Assembly: GCF_042666655.1 (NCBI RefSeq)
Contig: NZ_JBHTDE010000002.1
Coordinates: 124,001 to 188,000, forward strand
DNA from: Paracraurococcus sp042666655
GTDB taxonomy: Bacteria > Pseudomonadota > Alphaproteobacteria > Acetobacterales > Acetobacteraceae
Length of the DNA: 64,000 nt
Direction of reading: 5' to 3'
Part shown: positions 17,077 through 25,721 of the stretch, in pieces
Layout of the letters: each line of letters begins with the position of its first letter
Numbering within the stretch: position 1 is the first letter of the stretch
The notes under the pieces: model-generated
Database searches by the model: none
What the model was told of the DNA's origin: nothing
Seen by the model: the letters and a program-made list of their open reading frames with translations, nothing else
Translations under genes and position numbers: made by a program

Positions 17077-18036
17077 ATGCGCATCCCCCGCCGTTCGCTG
17101 GCCGCGTTGCCGCTGTTGCCGGCGATGGCGCGCGCCCAGGCGCCCTGGCCGGACAAGCCGGTGCGGCTGGTCGTCGGCTATACCGCCGGCGGGCCGACCG
17201 ATTTCGTCGCCCGGTTGTTCCAGGAACCCCTGCAGCAGGTATGGGGCCAGCCGCTGGTGATCGAGAATCGCCCTGGCGCCAGCGCGGTGCTGGGGACCGA
17301 GATCGTCGCCCGCAGCGCACCGGATGGCTATACCCTGCTGCTGGCGACCAGCGTGCAGGCCAGCAATCCGGCGATCTATGCCCGGCTGCCCTATGACAGC
17401 ATCGCTGATTTCACCGCGATCGCGCTGCTCTACGGCTCTCCCACCGTGCTCTTCGTGCCGAAGGATTCGCCGCTGCGGACGGCACGGGACGTGGTGGCGC
17501 GGGCACGGAAGGACGGCACGCTGGCCTATGCGACTTCCGGCAACGGCTCCTCCGGGCACTTCGCCGGCGGCATGTTAGCGCGCAAGGCCGGCATCGACCT
17601 GACGCATATCGCCTATCGGGGCGCGGCGCCGGCGTTGCAGGACGTGGCCGGCGGGCGGGTGCCCATCACCTTCTCCACGCTGTCCGGGGCGCTGACCCTG
17701 GCGCGGGGCGGCGCCATCCGCGCCATCGCCATCTGTGCGCCGCAGCGGGTAGAGGTATTGCCGGATGTGCCGACCCTGGCCGAGAGCGACCTCGACATCC
17801 CCGATACCAGCCCCTGGTTCGGCCTGATCGGCCCGGCCGGCCTGCCGCCGGCGGTGGTGCAGCGGATCGCGGCCGATGCGCGCACGATCATTCGTCGCCC
17901 GGAGATCCGCCGGCGTATCCTCGACCAGGGCGGCGTGGTGCTGGACGAAGGGCCGGCGGAATTCGCCGCACGCATCAGGCGCGAGATGGAGGAGAGCATC
18001 GAGGTGGCCAAAGCCATCGGGATCCGCGCGGAATGA
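17077..18036 (+). CDS. Tripartite tricarboxylate transporter substrate-binding protein (Bug family), copy 2
   Basis: A 319-aa paralogue of the preceding gene: signal peptide RRSLAALPLLPAMARAQ, then APWPDKPVRLVVGYTAGGPTDF, VIENRPGASA and APDGYTLLLAT. I chose ATG at 17077, which has AGGGAG six bases upstream and follows the previous stop closely. The last four bases overlap the start of the third copy. Divergence from copy 1 is substantial outside the motifs, which points to old duplication and separate ligands. Confidence 0.9.
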   Translation: MRIPRRSLAALPLLPAMARAQAPWPDKPVRLVVGYTAGGPTDFVARLFQEPLQQVWGQPLVIENRPGASAVLGTEIVARSAPDGYTLLLATSVQASNPAIYARLPYDSIADFTAIALLYGSPTVLFVPKDSPLRTARDVVARARKDGTLAYATSGNGSSGHFAGGMLARKAGIDLTHIAYRGAAPALQDVAGGRVPITFSTLSGALTLARGGAIRAIAICAPQRVEVLPDVPTLAESDLDIPDTSPWFGLIGPAGLPPAVVQRIAADARTIIRRPEIRRRILDQGGVVLDEGPAEFAARIRREMEESIEVAKAIGIRAE

Positions 18037-18995
18037 GCGCGACCCGGCGCGCGCTGCTCGCCCTGCCGGCGCTGCTGGCCGCGCGTCCGGCCTGGGCGGC
18101 CTGGCCGGAGCGGCCGGTGCGGCTCTTCGTCGGCTTCCCGCCGGGCGGGCCGACCGATTTCATCGCCCGCGCCGTGGCGCCCGGCCTGCAGGCGGCCTGG
18201 GGCCAGCCGGTGGTGATCGAGAACCGCGGCGGCGCCAATGCGACGATCGCCACAGAGGCCGTCGCGCGCTCGGCGCCCGATGGCTACACGCTGCTGTTGG
18301 CGGCGAACAACCACGTCATGAACCCGCCGCTCTATGCCAAGCTGCCCTACGACCCGATCGGCGACTTCGCGCCGGTGCATTCGATCGCCGCATCGCCGAA
18401 CGTGCTGTGGTGCGGCACGCAGCAGCCTTTCCGCAGCGTTGCGGACCTAGTCGCGGCGGCGAAGGCGCAGCCGGGTGCCGTCAGCTTCGCCACCACCGGC
18501 ATCGGCGGCAACGGCCATTATGGCGGGGAAATGCTGCAGCGGGCGCTCGGTATCCAGCTTACGCACGTGCCCTACAAGGGCACCGCGCCCGCCATGCAGG
18601 ATGTCGTGGCGGGGCTGGTGCCGGTGACGGTCGGCACGCTGGTCGGCACCATCGGCGGCTTCCGCAACGGGCAGATCCGGCCGCTGGCGGTGCTCTCGCC
18701 GCAGCGGGCGCCGGAACTGCCGGAGGTGCCGACGCTGGCCGAGCTCGGCCATCCGCTGGTCGATACCGGCGTCTGGTACGGGCTGCTGGCGCCGGCCGGC
18801 ACGCCGACGCCGCTGGTCCGCCGCATGGCCGAGGACATGGCGGCGCTGCTGAAGACGCGCGAGGTGCAGGACCGCCTGGCCAGCCAGGCCTCCGTCGTGC
18901 TGGCGCTCGGGCCGGAAGAATTCGCCCGCCGCATCCGGGCCGACCTCGGCGCCTGGGCGACGGTCGCCCGCGAAGCGGACATGAAAGCTGAATAG
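18033..18995 (+). CDS. Tripartite tricarboxylate transporter substrate-binding protein (Bug family), copy 3
   Basis: A 320-aa Bug protein starting at an ATGA overlap with copy 2. The signal peptide (RRALLALPALLAARPAWAA) precedes WPERPVRLFVGFPPGGPTDF, and VIENRGGANA and APDGYTLLLA follow. It is translationally coupled to copy 2 and followed 12 bases later by a zinc alcohol dehydrogenase gene, so uptake of a compound and its oxidation may be linked; this is inference from order and strand only. Confidence 0.9.
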   Translation: MSATRRALLALPALLAARPAWAAWPERPVRLFVGFPPGGPTDFIARAVAPGLQAAWGQPVVIENRGGANATIATEAVARSAPDGYTLLLAANNHVMNPPLYAKLPYDPIGDFAPVHSIAASPNVLWCGTQQPFRSVADLVAAAKAQPGAVSFATTGIGGNGHYGGEMLQRALGIQLTHVPYKGTAPAMQDVVAGLVPVTVGTLVGTIGGFRNGQIRPLAVLSPQRAPELPEVPTLAELGHPLVDTGVWYGLLAPAGTPTPLVRRMAEDMAALLKTREVQDRLASQASVVLALGPEEFARRIRADLGAWATVAREADMKAE

Positions 18996-19007
18996 GGAAC
19001 GTCACCG

Positions 19008-20141
19008 ATGCGCATGCAGGCCGCGATCATGTTCGAGCAGGGGAAGCCGCGCCCCTATGCCACCTCCAATGCCCTGGTCATCGAGGACGTGGAACTGGAA
19101 GGCCCCGGCCCGGGCGAGGTGCTGATCGAGGTCGCCGCCGCCGGCCTCTGCCATTCCGACCTGTCGGCCATCGAGGGCATAAGGCCGCGGCCGCTGCCGG
19201 TGGTCATCGGCCATGAGGGCGCCGGGATCGTCCGCGAATGCGGCGAGGGCGTCACCGACCTGAAGCCGGGCGACCATGTGGTCACGGTCTTCGTCGCCTC
19301 CTGCGGCGTCTGCCGCAACTGCGTGCGCGGCCGGTCGAACATCTGCAACGCCGGCAATGCGGCCCGCGCCGCGGGTACGTTGCTCTCGGGCGCCAAGCGC
19401 ATCAAGCGGCTGAACGGGGAGGCGATCAACCACGGCAGCGGGCTGTCGCTGTTTGCCCAATATGCCGTGGTCGGGCGGCGCTCGGCGGTGAAGATCGATC
19501 CGTCCGTGCCGCTGGAGGATGCGGCGATCTTCGGCTGCGCGGTGATGACCGGCGCCGGCGCGGTACTCAATACGGCGAAGATGCAGGCGGGCGACACCAT
19601 CGCCGTTGTCGGCCTCGGCGGCGTCGGGATGAATGCGCTGTTCGCCGCCGTGGCGGGCGGGGCGGAGCGGATCATCGCCATCGACACCAGCGCCGAGAAG
19701 CTGGGCCTGGCGCGGCAATGGGGGGCGACTGACACCTTCCTGGCGACGGATGCGGATTGCGTCGAACAGGTGAAGGCGGCGACCGATGGCGGCGTCGACA
19801 CGGTGATCGAGACGGCGGGGAATATCCGTGCGATGGAACTGGCCTATGCCATCACCGCGCGCGGCGGCAGCGTGGTCAGCGCCGGGCTACCGGCGCAAGG
19901 GGCGAACTTCTCCTACATGCATTCGGGGCTGGTCTCGGACGAGAAGAGCATCCTCGGCAGTTACATGGGGTCCTGCATCGCCGAGCGGGACATCCCCCGT
20001 TTCCTCGGCCTCTACAAGCGCGGCAAGCTGCCGGTGGGGTCGCTGAAAAGCGGCTTCCTGCCGCTGTCCGAGATCAATGCCGGCTTCGACCGGCTGTCGG
20101 ACGGCAGCGTGCTGCGGCAGGTGTTGCGGCCGAACATGTAG
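19008..20141 (+). CDS. Zinc-dependent alcohol dehydrogenase
   Basis: A 377-aa medium-chain dehydrogenase. Catalytic zinc ligands are in GLCHSDL (Cys48) and IGHEGAGIV. The structural zinc loop has four Cys in SCGVCRNCVRGRSNIC, and the NAD-binding Rossmann motif is VVGLGGVGMNALFA. The layout matches class III-like/aryl-alcohol type dehydrogenases. It is probably co-transcribed with the three Bug genes just upstream. Substrate specificity cannot be read from the sequence. Confidence 0.9.
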   Translation: MRMQAAIMFEQGKPRPYATSNALVIEDVELEGPGPGEVLIEVAAAGLCHSDLSAIEGIRPRPLPVVIGHEGAGIVRECGEGVTDLKPGDHVVTVFVASCGVCRNCVRGRSNICNAGNAARAAGTLLSGAKRIKRLNGEAINHGSGLSLFAQYAVVGRRSAVKIDPSVPLEDAAIFGCAVMTGAGAVLNTAKMQAGDTIAVVGLGGVGMNALFAAVAGGAERIIAIDTSAEKLGLARQWGATDTFLATDADCVEQVKAATDGGVDTVIETAGNIRAMELAYAITARGGSVVSAGLPAQGANFSYMHSGLVSDEKSILGSYMGSCIAERDIPRFLGLYKRGKLPVGSLKSGFLPLSEINAGFDRLSDGSVLRQVLRPNM

Positions 20142-20242
20142 GCAGCCGGCGCGACTCCCCCCGATCGTGATGTAGGGGGATGGCGCAGCCAGCCGGCCCG
20201 AACGATTACCCCGGCAGGACCTGCTGCGAGGGGGAGGTTGCG

Positions 20243-21223
20243 ATGCTGGCGATGCGGCTGCACCGTCCGGGCCGGCTGGTGGCCGAGGCGGTGCCGGATC
20301 CGGTGCCCGGACCGGGCCAACTGCTACTGAAGGTCGCGGCCTGCGCGGTCTGCCGGACCGACCTGCATGTGGTGGATGGCGAGTTGGCGGCGCCGAAGCC
20401 CTGCGTGATCCCGGGGCATGAGGTTGTCGGGCGCGTGGTGACGACGGGGCCAGGCGTCGAGCGATTCGCCGCTGGCGACCGGGTCGGCGTGCCCTGGCTC
20501 GGCCAAGCTTGCGGCACCTGCCGGTTCTGCCGCTCGGGGCGGGAGAATCTGTGCGGGCAAGCGTGCTTCACCGGCTACCAGATCGATGGCGGCTATGCGG
20601 AGTACATGGTGGCGGATGCGCGGTTCTGTCTCGCCATTCCGGAATCCTATGGCGATGCCGCGGCGGCGCCGCTGCTCTGCGCCGGTCTGATCGGGCATCG
20701 GGCCTTGCGCATGGCGGGTGATCCGCGGCGGCTGGGCCTGTATGGTTTCGGGGCGGCGGCGCATATCGTGGCACAGGTGGCGCGGCACGAGGGGCGGCAG
20801 GTCTATGCCTTCACCCGCAGCGGCGACTGGGCGGCGCAGGATTTCTCGCGCGGGCTTGGTGCGGTGTGGGCCGGCGGATCCGAGGAGGCGCCGCCCGAGC
20901 CGCTCGATGCCGCGATCATCTTCGCGCCGGTCGGGGCTCTCGTGCCCGCCGCGCTGCGGGCGGTGGACCGCGGCGGCGTGGTGGTCTGCGCCGGCATCCA
21001 TATGAGCGACATCCCGAGCTTCCCGTATTCCATCTTGTGGGAGGAGCGGAGCGTGCGGTCGGTGGCGAACCTGACCCGCGCCGACGGAGAGGCCTTCATG
21101 GCCCTTGCGCCCCAGGTGCCCGTACGTACCGAAGTCGAAACCCTGCCGCTATCCTCGGCCGTTCTGGCGCTCGACCGCCTGCGCGCCGGCGAGGTGACAG
21201 GCGCCCTGGTCTTGGCGCCTTGA
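20243..21223 (+). CDS. Zinc-binding alcohol dehydrogenase family protein (AdhA-like)
   Basis: A 326-aa medium-chain dehydrogenase with CAVCRTDLHV and IPGHEVVGRVV for catalytic zinc, the structural Cys set CGTCRFCRSGRENLC, and a Rossmann motif GLYGFGAAAH. Spacing and the short C-terminus match the AdhA/YjgB-like group that often oxidises short alcohols or reduces aldehydes with NAD(P). I chose ATG at 20243, with GGGGGAGG just upstream, over an earlier ATG at 20180. It ends at a good intrinsic terminator. Confidence 0.9.
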   Translation: MLAMRLHRPGRLVAEAVPDPVPGPGQLLLKVAACAVCRTDLHVVDGELAAPKPCVIPGHEVVGRVVTTGPGVERFAAGDRVGVPWLGQACGTCRFCRSGRENLCGQACFTGYQIDGGYAEYMVADARFCLAIPESYGDAAAAPLLCAGLIGHRALRMAGDPRRLGLYGFGAAAHIVAQVARHEGRQVYAFTRSGDWAAQDFSRGLGAVWAGGSEEAPPEPLDAAIIFAPVGALVPAALRAVDRGGVVVCAGIHMSDIPSFPYSILWEERSVRSVANLTRADGEAFMALAPQVPVRTEVETLPLSSAVLALDRLRAGEVTGALVLAP

Positions 21224-21238
21224 CCGAGAAGAATCGGA

Positions 21239-21273
21239 GGCGTGGCGGGAATACCTCCCCCCACGCCGTTTTT
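21239..21273 (+). terminator. Intrinsic terminator after the second alcohol dehydrogenase
   Basis: A stem of GGCGTGG (21239-21245) with CCACGCC (21261-21267) continues, after one C-C mismatch, as GGGA/TCCC around a 5-base loop. It is followed on the plus strand by GTTTTT. It lies between the convergent adh and homospermidine synthase genes. Confidence 0.8.
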
Positions 21274-21275
21274 GT

Positions 21276-22694
21276 TCACACTACACGGATGTTGCTGAAC
21301 TGCCAGGGATCGCCCTCGTCCAGCGCCTCGGGGAACAACGCCGCGCGGTCCTGCAGCGGCGTCCAGTCGGAATAGACGCCGACGACATCGCCCAGATAGG
21401 GCGCGCAGATCTCCAGGATCCGGGCGTGGTCGATCTCGTCCGACTCGACCAGCCCCTCGCGCGGATTCTCCATCGCCCAGACCACGCCGGCCAGCACCGC
21501 CGCCGTCACCTGCAGCGAGGTGGCGTTGTTGTGCGGCGCCACGCGCCGCGCCTGCTCGATCGTCAGGCGGGAGCCGTACCAGTAGGCCCCCCTGGCATGG
21601 CCCATCAGCAGCACGCCGAGCTCGTCCATGCCACGGATGATCTCGTCAGTCATGAGCCGCTTCTCCGGCTGCAACTGCCAGTTCTTGCCGGCGAATTCAT
21701 GCACCGACAGCACCGCATCGTCGCAGGGGTGGTAGGCGTAATGCGCGGTCGGCCGGTAGACGGCATTCCCCGCCGCGTCGCGCACCGTGTAGTAGTCGGC
21801 GATCGAGATGCTCTCGTTGTGGGTGATCAGGAACCCGTGGAACGGGCCCTCCAGCGGCGTCCAGGTGCGCACGCGGGTGCTCGCACCCGGCCGCAGCAAA
21901 TAGATCGCCGCATCGCAGCCGGTTTCATGCCGGCAGCCGTCGGCCGGCAGCGCTTTCTCATGCGTGCCCCAGCCCAGTTCGGCCGGCTGGCAGCCTTCGC
22001 CGACGAAGCCATCGACCGACCAGGTATTGACGAACTCGCCCGGCTTCTTCGGCCGATCGGCCACCTGGGTATCGCGTTCGGCAATATGGATCACCTTCAC
22101 GCCCAGGCCCTGCGCGATCTTCGCCCAGGCCGCACGGTCGGAAGCGGGCGGTGGGTTCGCCACCGGCGCGCCGGTGTCGCGGGCGATGTCCAGCATCGCC
22201 TGCTTGACGAAATGGCTGACCAGTCCGGGATTGGCACCATGCGCGGTGACCGCGGTCGGGCCGCCGCGCGACGCCTCGCGCAGCGCCAGCGCGCTCTCGC
22301 GCATCGCGTAGTTCGACCGCTCGGAGGGGCTCAGCGAGGGGTCGGTATAGCCGCCCAGCCAGGGCTCGACGACGGTGTCGAGGTAGAGCACGTCGAGCTC
22401 CTGGCACAGCCGCATCAGCGCGACGGAAGAAACGTCGACCGACAGGTTCAACAGGAAGTCACCCTTCGCCAGCAGCGGCGTCAGCAGGTCGCGGTAGTTC
22501 TCCCGCGTTGCTGCCTCGACCACGAAACGGATGCCGTATTCGGCCGCGACCTCCTGGCCCCGCTGCTCGGCGGTGACGATCGTGATGCGGTCCTTCGGCA
22601 GGTCGATATGCCGCAGGATGAGGGGCAGCAGGCCCTGGCCGATGCTGCCGAAGCCGAGCATCACCAAGCGGCCGGGGAAGGAAGCGTGGATCAC
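21276..22694 (-). CDS. hss: Homospermidine synthase
   Basis: A protein of about 472 aa that makes sym-homospermidine from putrescine (and spermidine) using NAD+, without net redox. The N-terminal Rossmann motif VMLGFGSIGQGLLPL, the LYLDTVVEPWLGGY segment, HGANPGLVSHFVKQAM and WYGSRLTIEQAR are characteristic of the bacterial family. I prefer GTG at 22694 because AGGAG lies ten bases upstream and the product starts at IHASFPGR. The ATG at 22739 (487 aa) lacks a ribosome binding site. It is the second gene behind ornithine decarboxylase, 84 bases downstream, which supplies its substrate putrescine. Confidence 0.93.
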   Translation of the reverse strand: MIHASFPGRLVMLGFGSIGQGLLPLILRHIDLPKDRITIVTAEQRGQEVAAEYGIRFVVEAATRENYRDLLTPLLAKGDFLLNLSVDVSSVALMRLCQELDVLYLDTVVEPWLGGYTDPSLSPSERSNYAMRESALALREASRGGPTAVTAHGANPGLVSHFVKQAMLDIARDTGAPVANPPPASDRAAWAKIAQGLGVKVIHIAERDTQVADRPKKPGEFVNTWSVDGFVGEGCQPAELGWGTHEKALPADGCRHETGCDAAIYLLRPGASTRVRTWTPLEGPFHGFLITHNESISIADYYTVRDAAGNAVYRPTAHYAYHPCDDAVLSVHEFAGKNWQLQPEKRLMTDEIIRGMDELGVLLMGHARGAYWYGSRLTIEQARRVAPHNNATSLQVTAAVLAGVVWAMENPREGLVESDEIDHARILEICAPYLGDVVGVYSDWTPLQDRAALFPEALDEGDPWQFSNIRVV

Positions 22695-22778
22695 GGTAAG
22701 GATACTCCTGGGCACGCGGTCGGGCGGGCCCGACGGCATAGGCCGGCAAGCCCGCCCCTGTAAAAAGGCAATCCGATG

Positions 22779-23999
22779 TCAGGCCGCGAGAGCAGCTTCG
22801 TCACCCAGCATCGGGTGGTCGCGGACCTCGACCAGGCGGGCCCGGTCGAAGCCGTTGAAGGCGGTGCGCAGGCAGGCACCATAGGCGCCGAGCTGGCCGA
22901 TCTCAATCCAGTCGCCCTCCCGCACATCCTCGGGCAGCCAGAAGGGGCCGGCCATGCGGTCGGCGCTGTCGCAGGTCGGGCCATACAGCGCGAAGCCCTG
23001 CAGCGTGTCGGCGGCCACGCCGTCCGGCCGGATCAGCCGGCAGGGGAAGACGAAACCCGGCGCGCCGGCATCCGACAGCGCGCCATAAACGCCGTCATTC
23101 ACGTACAGGTCGCCGCCGCGGCGCTGCTGCACCTGCACCACCACGCTGCCGCCGCCCGCCACCAGCGCCCGGCCCGGCTCGGCCCAAAGCACGGCGCCCG
23201 GCAGGTCCAGCGTCTCGAAGGCCGCCTCGATCTCGGCGAAGAAAGCGCCGAGCGGCGGCGGGGTCACGTCCGGATAGGCGACGGGAAAGCCGCCGCCGAC
23301 ATCGACCACCTCGACCGGCACGCCGGCGGCGCGGATCACCTGACCGGCGAGCTCCATCGCACGGCGCCAAGCCAGCGGCTCCAGGCACTGCGAGCCGACA
23401 TGGAAGTGCAGGCCGAGCCGCGCCGCATGCGGCCGGGCGGCGCGCAGCAGCGCCACGGCCTCCGCCGCCTCGGCGCCGAATTTGCCGGACAGGTCATGAC
23501 GGGCAACGCCCTTCGGCAGCGCCAGCCGCACGAACAGCCCGAGGCCCTGCGCCGCGTCGCCGCCGGTCTCGGCCAGGATCTTTGCCAGTTCCTCCGCCGT
23601 GTCGAGGACGAAATCCTGCACGCCGTGGCGCGTCCAGGCCTCGCGGATCGCGCCGCGGGCCTTCACCGGATGCATGAAGTGGATGCCGGCCTCCGGGAAC
23701 ATGGTGCGGACCAGCGCCACCTCGGCGGCCGAGGCGCAATCGAAATGGCGCACCCCGCCATCCCAGACCGCGCGCAGCACGGCGGGTTCCGGGTTGCACT
23801 TCACGGCATACAGAGTCTTGCCCGGGAAGCCCTGCACGAAGCAGGCGGCGGCCGCGGCTATGGCGGCCGGGCGCAGGCAGTGCATCGGCTCCTCCGGCCG
23901 GGCGACGGCGACCAGGGCGTCGACGCTGGGCAGGGCAGTGCCGGCGTCGAGGTCGCGGCGCAGCGGGGCGACGGCGGCACGGGCGCGAATCAGGTCCAT
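22779..23999 (-). CDS. Ornithine decarboxylase, fold-type III PLP enzyme
   Basis: A 406-aa PLP enzyme of the alanine-racemase fold. The PLP lysine is in LYAVKCNPEP (Lys67). HFHVGSQC and the Gly-rich VDVGGGFPVAYP bind phosphate, EPGRALVA follows, and the active-site Cys motif GPTCDSADRM is at about residue 345. The short eukaryote-like form fits ornithine (or lysine/ornithine) decarboxylase. ATG at 23999 has GAGGA eight bases upstream; GTG at 24014 is less likely. Together with the downstream homospermidine synthase it forms a putrescine-to-homospermidine route. A long leader with candidate peptides precedes it. Confidence 0.92.
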   Translation of the reverse strand: MDLIRARAAVAPLRRDLDAGTALPSVDALVAVARPEEPMHCLRPAAIAAAAACFVQGFPGKTLYAVKCNPEPAVLRAVWDGGVRHFDCASAAEVALVRTMFPEAGIHFMHPVKARGAIREAWTRHGVQDFVLDTAEELAKILAETGGDAAQGLGLFVRLALPKGVARHDLSGKFGAEAAEAVALLRAARPHAARLGLHFHVGSQCLEPLAWRRAMELAGQVIRAAGVPVEVVDVGGGFPVAYPDVTPPPLGAFFAEIEAAFETLDLPGAVLWAEPGRALVAGGGSVVVQVQQRRGGDLYVNDGVYGALSDAGAPGFVFPCRLIRPDGVAADTLQGFALYGPTCDSADRMAGPFWLPEDVREGDWIEIGQLGAYGACLRTAFNGFDRARLVEVRDHPMLGDEAALAA

Positions 24000-24091
24000 C
24001 GGGCGGGTCCTCACGGCATCACGCCACGCGCGGCGGCGCAGCGGATCGGCAAAGGGGAATGGAGCGGCGACCGGCAGGGCCGGGGCGGGCT

Positions 24092-24142
24092 TCAGACGAT
24101 GCGGTGCGGACTGCAGACCGCCGCGGAGCGTTCGAGCGACAT
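24092..24142 (-). CDS. Candidate leader peptide upstream of ornithine decarboxylase (16 aa)
   Basis: ATG at 24142 with AAGGGA seven bases upstream opens a 16-codon frame, MSLERSAAVCSPHRIV, ending 92 bases before the decarboxylase start. The ribosome binding site also forms the 3' arm of the bulged hairpin at 24156-24180, so folding and translation would compete. A small upstream ORF in a polyamine-gene leader recalls the ornithine-sensing SpeFL peptide of enterobacteria, but the sequence is not similar. Function is inference. Confidence 0.35.
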   Translation of the reverse strand: MSLERSAAVCSPHRIV

Positions 24143-24247
24143 AGACAATCCCTTACGGCCCCGGCCCCGTAGGGACCGGCATGGACGAAAAGGACGCGTC
24201 CCGTCGTTACTGTGCCCCCGGGAGGGCTCGCGGCACGTGCGATGGCG

Positions 24248-24310
24248 TCAGCGCCATCCCTCACGGGCGGCGCGACCGGAGAAATAGTGGGTCCGTGCGG
24301 GAATTGCCAT
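24248..24310 (-). CDS. Candidate upstream leader peptide (20 aa)
   Basis: ATG at 24310 opens MAIPARTHYFSGRAAREGWR, rich in Arg and aromatic residues and ending in Arg directly before TGA. The stop codon falls in the 4-base loop of the perfect 7-bp hairpin at 24241-24258, an arrangement that could couple ribosome position to RNA folding. The ribosome binding site is poor, so translation is doubtful. Confidence 0.22.
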   Translation of the reverse strand: MAIPARTHYFSGRAAREGWR

Positions 24311-24391
24311 GCTTTTTTCAGGTTGGTCGCTGCATGGCGGGCATGTCCGGCCGAATGGCCGGCGGGTGACCGGAAACTTACCGGCCAGGAT

Positions 24392-25288
24392 TCAGCCCTT
24401 GGCCAGCAGCGCGAGGTACTCCCAGGCCATGGTCGCCCCGGCCAGGGCGGTGATCTCGGCCTGGTCGTAGGCCGGCGCCACCTCCACGATATCCATGCCG
24501 CGCCAGTCGAGCCCGCCCAGCCGCCGCAGGATGCCCTGCGCCTGCCAGGTGGCGAGGCCGCCGATCTCCGGCGTGCCGGTGCCCGGGGCGAAGGCGGGGT
24601 CGAGCGCATCGATGTCGAAGGACAGGTAGCTCGGCGCGTCGCCCAGCACGGTGCGGATGTGTGCCGCCAGTGCCGCCGGTGTCGATTCCAGCGCTTCCTG
24701 CGCCGGGACGATGGTCACGCCCTGCGCCACGGTCCAGTCCCAGGTCGCCCGGTCGATGGGGGAGCGGATGCCGACCTGGATCATCCGCCGTGGGTCGATC
24801 AGGCCCTCGTTGATGGCGTGGAAGAAGACCGAGCCGTGCGCGAGGGTCTGCCCCCAGCTGTCCGCCCAGGTGTCGAGATGCGCATCCATGTGCAGCAGGC
24901 CGAGCGGCCCGCCGACCCGTCCGGCGAGTGCCCGCAGCAGCGGCAGGGTGATGCCGTGCTCGCCGCCGAGGGTGACCAGGTGCCGGCAGGCCGCCGCCTG
25001 GCGCTCGATCAGCGCCAGGCTGGCCGCCAGGTCGCCGAGGGCGATCTCGAACTCGCCGAGATCGGCGATGTCCATCTCGCGCGGGTCGACCCAGTGCTGC
25101 GGATGGCCGCCATCCACCAGCATGCGGCTGGCGCGGCGGATCGCGCCGGGCCCGTCGCGGGCGCCGGCGCGGTTGGTGGTGCCGATATCGAGCGGCACGC
25201 CGGCGATGCAGAGGGCCGCACCCCCGTCCTGCCGCGTGATGCCGAGGAAACCCGGCGGCGTGGCGAAGGTCGGGTGGTGCGGCTGCAT
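24392..25288 (-). CDS. Agmatinase / ureohydrolase family protein
   Basis: A 298-aa manganese ureohydrolase that would release urea from a guanidino substrate. The metal ligands are complete: GGEHG, DAHLDTW, and SFDIDALDPAFAPGTGTPE. The EVAPAYD motif is near the C-terminus. The product with agmatine would be putrescine, which fits the downstream decarboxylase/homospermidine synthase genes; guanidinobutyrate or related substrates cannot be excluded. It starts five bases after the NIPSNAP gene ends, so the two are one transcript. Urea formed could be linked to nitrogen use, though urtABCDE is 11 kb away. Confidence 0.88.
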   Translation of the reverse strand: MQPHHPTFATPPGFLGITRQDGGAALCIAGVPLDIGTTNRAGARDGPGAIRRASRMLVDGGHPQHWVDPREMDIADLGEFEIALGDLAASLALIERQAAACRHLVTLGGEHGITLPLLRALAGRVGGPLGLLHMDAHLDTWADSWGQTLAHGSVFFHAINEGLIDPRRMIQVGIRSPIDRATWDWTVAQGVTIVPAQEALESTPAALAAHIRTVLGDAPSYLSFDIDALDPAFAPGTGTPEIGGLATWQAQGILRRLGGLDWRGMDIVEVAPAYDQAEITALAGATMAWEYLALLAKG

Positions 25289-25292
25289 CAGA

Positions 25293-25619
25293 TCACTTCA
25301 CCGAGGAGAAGGCGGTCGGCTGCAGGAACATGTTCTCGACCCGCTCCAGGATTGGCCCGTCGGCTTCCGACGCGGTGCGGGCGGCCACCCAGTCCGGATC
25401 CACCGCGAAGCGGTTCCACTTGTCCTCGCGCTCGGCCAGGCTTTCCCATTCGACCAGATAGTACAGCGCGTGGTTGGACGGGCCGACCAGCGTGGTCCAG
25501 AAGCCGGCCTGACGGATGCCGTACTTGTCCCACAGCTTCAGCGTCACCGTGTTGAATCGGTTCAGCAGCGCCGGCAGGCGGTTCGGCAGGCAGTGGTAGA
25601 TGCGCAATTCGTGGATCAT
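25293..25619 (-). CDS. NIPSNAP family protein
   Basis: A 108-aa ferredoxin-like (dimeric alpha/beta barrel) protein. It begins MIHELRIYHCLPNRLPALL, with the usual FNTVTLKLWDKYGIRQAGFW and YYLVEWESLAEREDKW stretches of the NIPSNAP family. Members often bind or alter small aromatic or acyl molecules, but no defined reaction is known. ATG at 25619 is preceded by AAGGGAGGGA, a strong site. It is first gene of a minus-strand pair with the ureohydrolase and divergent from the UGSC-type cluster, 102 bases away. Confidence 0.85.
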   Translation of the reverse strand: MIHELRIYHCLPNRLPALLNRFNTVTLKLWDKYGIRQAGFWTTLVGPSNHALYYLVEWESLAEREDKWNRFAVDPDWVAARTASEADGPILERVENMFLQPTAFSSVK

Positions 25620-25721
25620 GGTGGGTCCCTCCCTTGTGGGTGGGCGATGCTAGCCCGCTATCGGGGCCGGCTGGAAGCCGGACGCCGGCCGGTGCAGGAT
25701 GGGCCGAAAGGGGAAACGCGC

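Larger units (their letters stand above)
24000..24391 (-). promoter_or_regulatory. Ornithine decarboxylase leader region
   Basis: This 392-base gap between agmatinase and the decarboxylase is unusually long for the cluster. On the minus strand it holds two peptide ORFs, a bulged 8-bp hairpin (24156-24180; CCCTACGG with CCGTAAGGG) just before the second ORF, a 7-bp hairpin (24241-24258, loop CTGA) and a 6-bp hairpin (24347-24362). In alphaproteobacteria ornithine decarboxylase genes are known to carry a structured speF leader; whether this is one is not tested. I could not pick out a confident -35/-10 pair. Confidence 0.45.
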
